Shown here: positions 1-5,578 of the stretch, in pieces
How positions within the stretch are numbered: the stretch's first letter is position 1
Layout: each line of letters begins with the position of its first letter
Assembly (NCBI GenBank): GCA_913054115.1
Contig: CAJXIS010000129.1
Location: 1-6,531 of the forward strand
Length of the DNA: 6,531 bases
From: an uncultured Acidimicrobiaceae bacterium
GTDB lineage: Bacteria > Actinomycetota > Acidimicrobiia > Acidimicrobiales > MedAcidi-G1
Reading direction: 5' to 3'
Position numbers and translations under genes: made by a program
The notes under the pieces: generated by a model
What the model was told of the DNA's origin: nothing
The model's input: only the letters and a program-made list of their open reading frames with translations
Database searches by the model: none

Positions 1-2
1 GC

Positions 3-1823
3 TCCAACACCTGGACCGATGCCGATGGCGAGGGGCACACATCGACCTACGACGAGGAGACCGGCTGCACCACCGAGACCCACTCCGAGGGCAACATCAG
101 CACCCGCTGCGACGACGGCACCGGGACGCACACCGATGCCCAGGGCAATGTCTGGAACTGGGAGCGTCCCGAGACAACGCAGGACGAGGCGACCGGTTGC
201 ACCACCGAGGCCTACAACGACGGTTCCAGCTTCACGTGGTGCGACGACGGCCGAACGGTCACGGTCGATGCCGACGGCAACGTCGAAGAACGGCTGCCAC
301 CCGCAGAGGTCACCAACGACGATGGCTCGGTCACCCGCACCTGGTCGGACGGCACCGTCGAGACCCTCAGGCTGGATGGATCGTCCCGCACGGTCTGGGC
401 CGACGGCACCTGGAAGTCCGTCCAGATCCGACCCGACGGCACCATCGTCGAGACCCACTCTGACGGGTCCCGGACCGCGATCCGACCCGACGGCACCCGT
501 GCCCACACCAACTCCTTCGGGCAGACCTCCTCCTCGGTCCAACTCGGGGGCGACGAGGTCGGTGGCAGCGTCACGACATACGAGGACGGCAGCGAATACC
601 TCGACTACGGCGACGGACAGCGCACGTGGCGCGCCGCCTCCGGCTTCACCTTCGAGGTCACCATCGACCAGTCCAGCGGCGACCGCATCACCACCGCCTC
701 CGACGGGTCCCGTCGGGTCGAGCGCACCGACGGCAGCTTCGACCACCAGTACGCCGACGGCTCGGTGGATACCGGAACCCTCGACGAGGGCGGCAACCTG
801 ATAATCCGCAGTGCCGACGGGACCACCGCCGTGGAGTACGCCGACGGCACTGAGAGCTGGACGGACCCCTGGGGGCTCAACAGCCAGACAGTGGTCGCCG
901 AGGACGGCGGCCGCTACACGGTATTCAGCGACGGCTGGACAGAATCCGAGTCGCCGGACGGCCGCACTCTCATCCGCACCAGCCCCAACGGTGCGACCGA
1001 GACGCGCACAACCTTCGCCGACGGCACCATCCAGATCGACTACCCCGGCGGTGGGATCTCCCGCTTCGACCCGGCGACAGGTGGGGGCTCCTACACCGAG
1101 GCGAACGGCTCCGTGTTCCTGCTGCGCCTGCTCGACGACGGCACGATCGTGGGGACCGACTCACGCGGTCGGGTGATCGAGCACAACCCGATGACCGGAG
1201 CGACCCGCATGGTCGGGGCCGACGGCACCGGACAGGCCACGACCCGGCTGGAGGACGGCTCCTACCGGGCGGTCCTCGCCGACGGCACCGAGATCGTGAC
1301 CGCCCCCGACGGCTCGCAGGTCGTGACCGCCCCCGACGGCTCGACCACCGAGACGACGATGACCGACGACGGCTGGGTCGCCCAGCAGGGAGACGGCACG
1401 ACGGTCACCAGCTCCATGGCCGACGACGGCTCCACCGAGGTCGCCTACGATTACGAGGCCGGTGCGGGCGGAATCAGTTCGATCGCACGCAACCCGGGTG
1501 AGGGGACCATGCAGGTCGTGCTCGGCAACGGCGTCACCCTCGACATCACCGTCGAGGACGACGGGTCGATCATCGTCGTCGGACCGGGCTTCGAGCGGAC
1601 GTTCGATCCGGGATCCGGCATCGCCGGTCGCGTGCAGACCGCCCTCGCTGAGGACGGCTCCACAACCGTGTCCACCGAGTCCGGCACGACATCGACGGTG
1701 TCCGCCGACGGAAGCACCATGACCGTCGAATCCTCCGACGGATCGACGGCGGTCGCCGTCAAGGACAGCGGGGGCGTCACCGTCGATGTGGACGGCGTCA
1801 CCTACACGTACTCCTTCGACTGA
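3..1823 (+). CDS. DG-repeat protein, probably secreted (5' end missing)
   Basis: I do not recognise a named family. The frame is open from the window edge to TGA at 1821-1823, giving 606 residues without a start; a GTG at 765 is internal, because the same repeat pattern runs unbroken upstream of it. The protein is built of short units of about 9-10 residues around an Asp-Gly turn (typical forms ADGT, PDGS, DDGS), with 37 DG dipeptides separated by Thr/Val/Ser/Tyr-rich strands. This suggests a long beta-sheet or solenoid, loosely like the G-box repeats of the TCP10 C-terminal domain (inference from pattern only). Visible residues 18-83 hold two tandem 44-residue modules, each with TGCTTE and CDDG motifs: C22/C36 and C66/C80, both 14 apart. 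No other cysteine occurs, and lysine is nearly absent (two). The paired cysteines and acidic composition fit an exported protein, but the N-terminus that would show a signal peptide is outside the window. It ends 18 bases before the convergent membrane protein gene. Confidence 0.85.
   Translation, partial: SNTWTDADGEGHTSTYDEETGCTTETHSEGNISTRCDDGTGTHTDAQGNVWNWERPETTQDEATGCTTEAYNDGSSFTWCDDGRTVTVDADGNVEERLPPAEVTNDDGSVTRTWSDGTVETLRLDGSSRTVWADGTWKSVQIRPDGTIVETHSDGSRTAIRPDGTRAHTNSFGQTSSSVQLGGDEVGGSVTTYEDGSEYLDYGDGQRTWRAASGFTFEVTIDQSSGDRITTASDGSRRVERTDGSFDHQYADGSVDTGTLDEGGNLIIRSADGTTAVEYADGTESWTDPWGLNSQTVVAEDGGRYTVFSDGWTESESPDGRTLIRTSPNGATETRTTFADGTIQIDYPGGGISRFDPATGGGSYTEANGSVFLLRLLDDGTIVGTDSRGRVIEHNPMTGATRMVGADGTGQATTRLEDGSYRAVLADGTEIVTAPDGSQVVTAPDGSTTETTMTDDGWVAQQGDGTTVTSSMADDGSTEVAYDYEAGAGGISSIARNPGEGTMQVVLGNGVTLDITVEDDGSIIVVGPGFERTFDPGSGIAGRVQTALAEDGSTTVSTESGTTSTVSADGSTMTVESSDGSTAVAVKDSGGVTVDVDGVTYTYSFD
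425..497 (+). repeat. Exact 19-base direct repeat, 54-base period
   Basis: The 19 bases at 425-443 recur exactly at 479-497, both encoding IRPDGT in the same frame. The period of 54 bases equals 18 codons, or two nine-residue DG units. It marks another fairly young duplication within the DG-repeat gene. Confidence 0.8.
1294..1343 (+). repeat. Near-identical 27-base tandem repeat inside the DG-repeat gene
   Basis: A 23-base stretch at 1294-1316 is repeated exactly at 1321-1343, a period of 27 bases or nine codons. Each copy encodes VTAPDGS. Neighbouring repeat units in the gene differ much more at the DNA level, so this pair looks like a recent in-frame duplication. Confidence 0.85.
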
Positions 1824-1831
1824 GGCGCCTC
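1822..1831. other. 10-base perfect palindrome between convergent genes
   Basis: GAGGCGCCTC overlaps the TGA stop of the DG-repeat gene and lies in the 18-base gap before the TAG stop of the opposing membrane protein gene. It has no loop and no T-tract, so it is a poor intrinsic terminator. I record it as the only structure in this junction. Confidence 0.4.
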
Positions 1832-1841
1832 CGACTGCACG

Positions 1842-2432
1842 CTACGAGGGTGCCCGCAACGACCAGGGGCCGCGGTCGAGCAAGGCCGCAACGAACAGGA
1901 GCACACCGCCGACGGCGATCACCAGCAGGCCCGAACCGACCCTGAACTCGAATCCCTCGATCGGCGACAACCCGCGCACGTCTCCGATCTCGAGTCCGGC
2001 CAGAAGCAGCAGAACAGCACCGGCGGCGAGCAGCACCAGCTTCACGACCAGCCCGCGCACACCGATCCAGAGTGCACCGGTGGCGCCCGCACCGGCCAGT
2101 CCGAGGACAAGCACCAGCACGGCATCGCCTGCCTGGTCCCAGCCGATCTCGGACACGGTTCCAGCCCCCTCGGCGACGACCCAGGGCAGGAATGTCCCGA
2201 TGATGGCGAGGACAACGCCTGCGGATGCGACGAGGGAGGCCAACAGGTTCGGCTCCGGGCGCTCGGGACGCCGCGACACGACGGGCTGCTGCGGTGCCAT
2301 CGGCGGCGGGTCGCCGGGCCGCACCGCGGAGATGCCCATCGGCGGCGTGTGCGGCAGCGGAGGGCTGTCGTGCCCCGACCGGTCACCCTCCGGTTGACCG
2401 TGGGTCTCGACCTCGTCCGACATGGCGTTCAT
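1842..2432 (-). CDS. Four-helix membrane protein with proline-rich cytosolic tail
   Basis: This is a 196-residue protein of unknown function. Residues 1-62 are hydrophilic and rich in Pro, Asp, His and Arg, with no hydrophobic stretch, and are probably cytosolic. Four hydrophobic segments follow at about 64-85, 103-124, 128-147 and 166-185. The first ends in GTFLPW, and the link between helices 3 and 4 has an acidic stretch (EIGDVRGLSPIEG). Small actinobacterial membrane proteins with a disordered proline-rich tail and a four-helix core are common and mostly uncharacterised. The start is ambiguous: ATG at 2432 and ATG at 2423 (MSDEVETHG) each have a GAGGG about nine bases upstream, because that motif is duplicated. 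The gene lies 59 bases downstream of tRNA-Cys on the same strand and may be read from the tRNA transcript. It is convergent with the DG-repeat gene. Confidence 0.8.
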   Translation of the reverse strand: MNAMSDEVETHGQPEGDRSGHDSPPLPHTPPMGISAVRPGDPPPMAPQQPVVSRRPERPEPNLLASLVASAGVVLAIIGTFLPWVVAEGAGTVSEIGWDQAGDAVLVLVLGLAGAGATGALWIGVRGLVVKLVLLAAGAVLLLLAGLEIGDVRGLSPIEGFEFRVGSGLLVIAVGGVLLFVAALLDRGPWSLRAPS

Positions 2433-2438
2433 CCCTCT

Positions 2439-2451
2439 GATCCCTCGGATC
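2439..2451. other. Small inverted repeat in the leader of the membrane protein gene
   Basis: GATCC-CTC-GGATC is a 5-base-pair stem with a 3-base loop. It overlaps the upstream one of the two GAGGG ribosome-binding motifs of the 1842-2432 gene. If folded in RNA it could hide that motif. Whether it forms is untested. Confidence 0.35.
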
Positions 2452-2459
2452 GGACGCCT

Positions 2460-2479
2460 CGGCCCTCGGTGATGGGCCG
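2460..2479 (-). terminator. Hairpin downstream of tRNA-Cys (weak terminator or processing candidate)
   Basis: A 6-base-pair GC stem (CGGCCC with GGGCCG) and an 8-base loop begin 12 bases beyond the tRNA 3' end in the direction of transcription. No U-tract follows, so termination here would not be classical. It could instead be a processing or leader hairpin if the tRNA and membrane protein genes are co-transcribed. Confidence 0.3.
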
Positions 2480-2491
2480 CCCCGATCGTTG

Positions 2492-2566
2492 AGCACCGGG
2501 CGGGATTTGAACCCGCGGCTTTACGGCTTTGCAGGCCGTTCCCTTGGTCCGCTCGGGCACCGGTGC
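2492..2566 (-). tRNA. tRNA-Cys (anticodon GCA)
   Basis: The minus strand folds as a complete 75-base cloverleaf. The acceptor stem is GCACCGG with CCGGTGC, and the discriminator base is U73, the known identity base of tRNA-Cys. The D stem is CCC/GGG. The anticodon stem ACGGC/GCCGT encloses loop CTGCAAA with anticodon GCA. The T stem GCGGG/CCCGC encloses TTCAAAT. The variable region is AAAGCC, six bases, one more than the usual four or five. CCA is not encoded (CAA follows the discriminator), so it must be added enzymatically. The gene is divergent from the hydrolase, whose most upstream possible reading frame would otherwise run into it. Confidence 0.96.
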
Positions 2567-2596
2567 CTGCTCCAGCCAGGAGCGGGAGCGGACGTC

Positions 2597-2602
2597 ATGG
2601 TA
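2597..2602 (-). promoter_or_regulatory. Possible -10 element of tRNA-Cys
   Basis: Read on the minus strand this is TACCAT, a TANNNT match about 30 bases upstream of the tRNA 5' end, which would leave a short 5' leader. I see no convincing -35. It coincides with the ATG at 2597 that is one candidate start of the divergent hydrolase. Confidence 0.25.
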
Positions 2603-3343
2603 TCGGCGGCGCGCCCCGGCGTGCCGTCCACTGCGGTCATCGGTACCCGCTGTGACAGGCTGCCGGCCGTGAACCCACGATCGGCGCAGGAACTGCTCGC
2701 TCCCCTCGCCACCCAGCAGACCGACCTCGGATCCGGTCGCCGTCTCATCGAGACCTACACGATGGAGGGGCTGCTCGGGTTGCTCTGGCACGGGCCGCTC
2801 GACGCCGAGGACGTGGTGTTGTGCGCCGCCGGCGGGATGGGCGGCTACCTCGGGCCGGCCGACGGCCTCTACACGCACCTCGGCTCGACGCTTCCCGCTA
2901 CCGGTATCGCCGTCGTCTGCGTCGACTACCGCCGGCCCAGCCACCTCGAGCCGTCGCTGCTGGACCTGGCGGCCACGGCCGACCGGGCCGTGCAGCAGGG
3001 AGCGCGCCGGTTCGTCATCCTCGGGCACTCGTTCGGCGGTGCGGTGGCGATCCAGGCGGGCTGCGCCCTCGGCCCCTACTGCGCGGGTGTCGCCACCTTC
3101 GCCACGCAGAGCGCCGGCTGCGAGCACGCATCCCAACTAGCGGCCCCACTCCTCCTGCTGCATGGTGGGCAGGACAGGATCCTCGGCCCCGAGAACAGCG
3201 AGATCGTGCGGTCCCTGGCCGGGCAGGGCGACCTCCGGGTGTTCGACGGTGCCGACCACCTGCTCACCGGGGTGGCCGACGAACTCCGCGACCTGATGGC
3301 TGCCTGGATCCCGGAACGGCTCGCCGAACACCGGGCCGCCTGA
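2597..3343 (+). CDS. Alpha/beta hydrolase
   Basis: This is a 248-residue serine hydrolase of the alpha/beta fold; the substrate is unknown. Numbered from ATG 2597, the nucleophile elbow is LGHSFGG with Ser145, the acid is Asp193 in HGGQD just after strand LLLL, and the base is His221 in DGADH. A glycine-rich AAGGMGG at about 77-83 follows strand VVLC, where the oxyanion hole is expected. Little cap insertion is present, so the size fits compact dienelactone-hydrolase-like members. No signal peptide is evident, so it is probably cytosolic. ATG 2597 has GGGAG eight bases upstream. GTG 2669 would give 224 residues, trims a poorly patterned stretch, and leaves room for a divergent promoter clear of tRNA-Cys; its upstream motif is weak. 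The frame is open back to 2489, but that overlaps the tRNA and is not real. The end is tail-to-tail with the thioesterase. Confidence 0.87.
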   Translation: MVSAARPGVPSTAVIGTRCDRLPAVNPRSAQELLAPLATQQTDLGSGRRLIETYTMEGLLGLLWHGPLDAEDVVLCAAGGMGGYLGPADGLYTHLGSTLPATGIAVVCVDYRRPSHLEPSLLDLAATADRAVQQGARRFVILGHSFGGAVAIQAGCALGPYCAGVATFATQSAGCEHASQLAAPLLLLHGGQDRILGPENSEIVRSLAGQGDLRVFDGADHLLTGVADELRDLMAAWIPERLAEHRAA

Positions 3344-3363
3344 CATCCCGGTCCCCGGTCAGG
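3339..3363. terminator. Inverted repeat joining two convergent stop codons (bidirectional terminator candidate)
   Basis: CCTGAC at 3339-3344 pairs with GTCAGG at 3358-3363. The arms contain the TGA of the hydrolase and, on the other strand, the TGA of the thioesterase. A nested CCGG-TCC-CCGG hairpin (3348-3358) could form as an alternative, and GC-rich flanks could extend the stem across a bulge. There is no T-tract on either side, so function as a terminator is inferred from position and symmetry. Confidence 0.4.
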
Positions 3364-3811
3364 ATTCGGGCGGCTTCTCCTCGGCCAACTTGACCGTGCA
3401 GGTGCCCTGGGCCACGGCGACGAGCCGTCCCTCGTTCTCGATCCGGATCGACACCACGGCCAGGCGCTTCGACATGGACACGATCTCGGCGGTCGCCCGG
3501 CAGGTACCGCCGCTGATCGGGCGCAGGTAGTTCACCTTGAACTCGGTGGTCGCCGCCCACGACCGGGGGGGCATGACCGGATAGAGAACCATGCCGAGGC
3601 AGTGGTCGCACAGTGCCGCCAGGCAGCCACCGTGCATGTTGCCGATGAAGGTGATCAGGTCGTCGCGCACCTCGAACTCGACGACCATCCGGCCGGCCTC
3701 CGCCTCGACCACGACCAGGCCGAGGTACCCGTCGATGCCGCCCTCCGCCTTCCGGCCGACGACCAGGTCGACGAAGCCGGGGTTCACCAGTTCCAGTTCG
3801 GGGCCGTTCAT
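3359..3811 (-). CDS. PaaI-type hotdog-fold thioesterase
   Basis: This 150-residue protein matches the single-hotdog acyl-CoA thioesterase family, which hydrolyses acyl- or aryl-CoA thioesters in the cytosol, usually as a dimer or tetramer. The core signature is MHGGCLAALCDHCLG at residues 59-73: His60-Gly61-Gly62 at the start of the central helix and Asp69 further along it, the positions used for thioester binding and catalysis in PaaI-like enzymes. The later strands (TTEFKVNYLRPISGG at 88-102, then CRATAEIVS and ENEGRLVAVAQGTCTVKL) follow the family pattern, and the length is typical. The start at 3811 is set by an ATGA overlap with the stop of the upstream CMD-like gene and by AGGAG 11 bases upstream; the open frame to 3853 is overlap only. 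The natural substrate cannot be read from the sequence. Confidence 0.92.
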   Translation of the reverse strand: MNGPELELVNPGFVDLVVGRKAEGGIDGYLGLVVVEAEAGRMVVEFEVRDDLITFIGNMHGGCLAALCDHCLGMVLYPVMPPRSWAATTEFKVNYLRPISGGTCRATAEIVSMSKRLAVVSIRIENEGRLVAVAQGTCTVKLAEEKPPES

Positions 3812-4362
3812 TGCTCCACTCTCTCCTCGGGGCCGCACCCGTCTGGCGGCCACGGCTCCATGCCGTCGTCGAGCGGCACGTCGAGGCTCTTGAGCAGCCG
3901 GGCGAACAGGCCCCAGTTGCCGATGGCCACGACCAGCTCGACCAGCAATGCCTCATCGAGGTGCTCGGCGCAGGTCGCCCAGGTGGCGTCGCCGATGGCG
4001 CCGTGCGCGAGGGTCTCGTCGGTGGCTGCAAGGACGGCCCGCTCGACAGGTCCGAATCCGTCGTACGCCTCCCAGTCGCGCACCCCGACGAGATCCGCCT
4101 CGTCGACGCCGAGGGCGAGCGCCACGTGCCAGTGCTGGGTCCACTCGTAGACGGCACCGCTCACCCAGCCGATGCGCATGATCACGAGCTCACGCAGGCG
4201 CTGATCGAGGTCGCCCTTCCAGAGCAGGCGGTGGAGCAGGCCGTTGATGGCGGCCGTCGATGCCGGGTCGTGGAGCAGGACCCGGAACACGTTGAGGTCC
4301 GCCATCATCTCCGGAACACCCACCTCGGCAGCCCGTGCGCGGGCCTCGTCGATGTCGAGCAT
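3808..4362 (-). CDS. Carboxymuconolactone decarboxylase (CMD)-like protein
   Basis: This 184-residue all-helical protein belongs to the CMD/AhpD-like superfamily. The signature runs from RLRELVIMRIG (55-65) to YEWTQHWHVALALGV (72-86), with Glu58, Glu73 and His77 at the conserved polar positions. The AhpD-type CxxC redox pair is absent, so a peroxidase role like AhpD is unlikely; members with this EWxQH form are found near catabolic genes and mostly lack a tested reaction. Residues 100-160 hold a second helical section (ERAVLAATDETL, then ELVVAIGNWGLFARLL), as usual for the family. The start at ATG 4362 is chosen because GGAGGG lies nine bases upstream; the open frame to 4770 invades the divergent dehydrogenase and is an artefact. 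The stop overlaps the thioesterase start by four bases, indicating one operon with translational coupling. Confidence 0.92.
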   Translation of the reverse strand: MLDIDEARARAAEVGVPEMMADLNVFRVLLHDPASTAAINGLLHRLLWKGDLDQRLRELVIMRIGWVSGAVYEWTQHWHVALALGVDEADLVGVRDWEAYDGFGPVERAVLAATDETLAHGAIGDATWATCAEHLDEALLVELVVAIGNWGLFARLLKSLDVPLDDGMEPWPPDGCGPEERVEQ

Positions 4363-4371
4363 CGGGATTCG

Positions 4372-4377
4372 CCCTCC
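4372..4377 (-). promoter_or_regulatory. Ribosome-binding site deciding the CMD-like start
   Basis: On the minus strand the bases read GGAGGG, nine bases before ATG 4362. This is the strongest Shine-Dalgarno match of the operon and favours 4362 over the ATG at 4407, whose purine run is only three bases away. Confidence 0.65.
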
Positions 4378-4443
4378 CCCGGCGCCTCGCCCACTTCCCT
4401 GTTGCATGCGTCCCCCGAACTCTTTCCTCGGCCGTGCGGCTCG

Positions 4444-4449
4444 TACGCT
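4444..4449 (+). promoter_or_regulatory. Possible -10 element of the alcohol dehydrogenase operon
   Basis: TACGCT fits the TANNNT pattern and would start a transcript near 4455-4457, leaving a short leader that includes the GGGAGAGG ribosome-binding site at 4458-4465. No good -35 hexamer is visible. The same hexamer occurs before the gene at 6221. Confidence 0.4.
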
Positions 4450-4450
4450 A
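4445..4450 (-). promoter_or_regulatory. Possible overlapping -10 element of the CMD-thioesterase operon
   Basis: On the minus strand the same bases read TAGCGT, also TANNNT, five bases of it shared with the plus-strand TACGCT. It would give a leader of roughly 75 bases before ATG 4362. I see no clear -35, so this is tentative. Confidence 0.25.
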
Positions 4451-4471
4451 GGCAGCCGGGAGAGGCCGAGC

Positions 4472-5578
4472 ATGACCGAACGACCACCAACATCACGGGC
4501 ACTGGTGCTGACCGCGCCCCGCATGCTCGAGTTCCGCGACTTCTCCGTTCCGGCTCCCTCCCCCGACTCGGCACTCCTCGAGGTCGAGGCGTGTGGCCTC
4601 TGCGGCACCGACCACGAATTGTTCACCGGCCGCCTTCCGATCCGGACCCCCCTCGTCCCCGGCCACGAGACCGTCGGCGTGCTCGTCGAGGTCGGCGACG
4701 CCGCCGCCGAGGCCTGGGGGGTCACCGTCGGCGACCGGGTGGCCGTCGAGTGTTTCCAGTCGTGCCGCACCTGCGATCCCTGTCGTGCCGGTGCCTACCG
4801 GCGTTGCACCACCAACGGCCTGCGAACCGCCTACGGGCTCTCCCCGCTCGATCTCGCCCCGGAGCTCTCCGGTGGCTGGGCCGAACACCACTGGCTGGGT
4901 CCCGACTCGATGGTGCTGCCGGTGCCCGACGGCCTCGACCCCGTCGATGCCACGCTCTTCAACCCGGTGGGTGCCGGGATCCGCTGGGGGGCCGAACTGC
5001 CTGGGACCGGTCCCGGCGACATCGTCGCCGTCCTGGGTCCCGGGATCCGGGGGCTGGCAGCGGCTGCCGCCGCCAAGGAGGCCGGAGCCGACTTCGTGAT
5101 GGTCACCGGCAAGGGGGCCAACGACCGGCCACGACTCGATGCGGCCGCCGGCTTCGGCGCCGACCTGGCGGTCGACATCGACGAGCAGGACCCCGTCGCT
5201 GCCCTGCGTGCGGCGACCGGTGGACCCGGTGCGAGCGTCGTCGTGGACGTGACCGCCAACGCCCCCGATGCCCTCGGGCAGGCCGTCCGCATGTCCGCCC
5301 CCGAGGCCCGCATCGTGCTGGCCGGCACCCGCAACAGCACGGAGACCCCGGGCTTCGACCCGGACCACATCGTCTTCAAGGAGTTGCGCCTGATTGGCGC
5401 CCTCGGCGTGGATGCACCCGCGTACCTGGCAGCCCTCGACCTGCTCGCCGGCGACCGCTACCCGTTCCGCACCGTCCCACGCCGCGTCGAGCCGTTGGAG
5501 GGGGCCGCCGAACTGCTCGCCACCATGGCGGGCGAAGGCGACGCTCCCCCACCTGTCCATGCCGTCCTCGTGCCATGA
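4472..5578 (+). CDS. Zinc-type medium-chain alcohol dehydrogenase
   Basis: This 368-residue cytosolic NAD(P)-dependent oxidoreductase is of the medium-chain dehydrogenase family, which interconverts alcohols and aldehydes or ketones. The N-terminal GroES-like part has the catalytic zinc site ACGLCGTDHE (Cys44, Asp47) and PGHE (His65, Glu66), then the structural-zinc loop Cys98-x2-Cys101-x2-Cys104-x7-Cys112, complete. The Rossmann part shows LGPGIRG (GxGxxG, 189-194) after strand IVAV; no acidic residue follows the next strand (FVMVTGKG), so NADP is possible. Where many relatives have EPL, with Glu as third zinc ligand, this protein has NPV at 164-166. The C-terminal half is full length. ATG 4472 has GGGAG nine bases upstream; the open frame back to 4244 overlaps the divergent CMD-like gene and is not real. 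The stop overlaps the RDD gene start by four bases. Confidence 0.93.
   Translation: MTERPPTSRALVLTAPRMLEFRDFSVPAPSPDSALLEVEACGLCGTDHELFTGRLPIRTPLVPGHETVGVLVEVGDAAAEAWGVTVGDRVAVECFQSCRTCDPCRAGAYRRCTTNGLRTAYGLSPLDLAPELSGGWAEHHWLGPDSMVLPVPDGLDPVDATLFNPVGAGIRWGAELPGTGPGDIVAVLGPGIRGLAAAAAAKEAGADFVMVTGKGANDRPRLDAAAGFGADLAVDIDEQDPVAALRAATGGPGASVVVDVTANAPDALGQAVRMSAPEARIVLAGTRNSTETPGFDPDHIVFKELRLIGALGVDAPAYLAALDLLAGDRYPFRTVPRRVEPLEGAAELLATMAGEGDAPPPVHAVLVP

Noticed and set aside
19..801. A 260-codon plus-strand frame at the left edge
   Set aside because: It is Pro/Ser/Thr/Arg-rich shadow coding in another frame. The regular DG repeats and TGCTTE modules appear only in the frame starting at position 3.
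425..1343. CRISPR-like or intergenic repeat array
   Set aside because: The repeats are in frame, encode recurring DG units with periods of 9 or 18 codons, and have no constant repeat with unique spacers.
2492..2566. tRNA as an integration (attachment) site for a mobile element
   Set aside because: No integrase gene, no duplicated tRNA 3' end elsewhere in the window and no composition shift beside it.
2429..3136. A 235-codon minus-strand frame over the tRNA and hydrolase
   Set aside because: It runs through the whole tRNA-Cys gene and is antisense to the hydrolase triad region, with no recognisable domain.
3264..4157. A 297-codon minus-strand frame across the thioesterase and CMD-like genes
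   Set aside because: It is out of frame with both recognised genes, Arg/Pro/Gly-rich and without motifs.
3808..4362. AhpD-type alkylhydroperoxidase
   Set aside because: The CxxC redox motif needed for AhpD activity is missing, so only a general CMD-like label is supported.
4493..5560. A 355-codon open frame antisense to the dehydrogenase
   Set aside because: It mirrors the dehydrogenase codons, shows no domain, and has Gly/Val/Glu-rich low-complexity composition. The plus strand has a complete, motif-bearing enzyme here.
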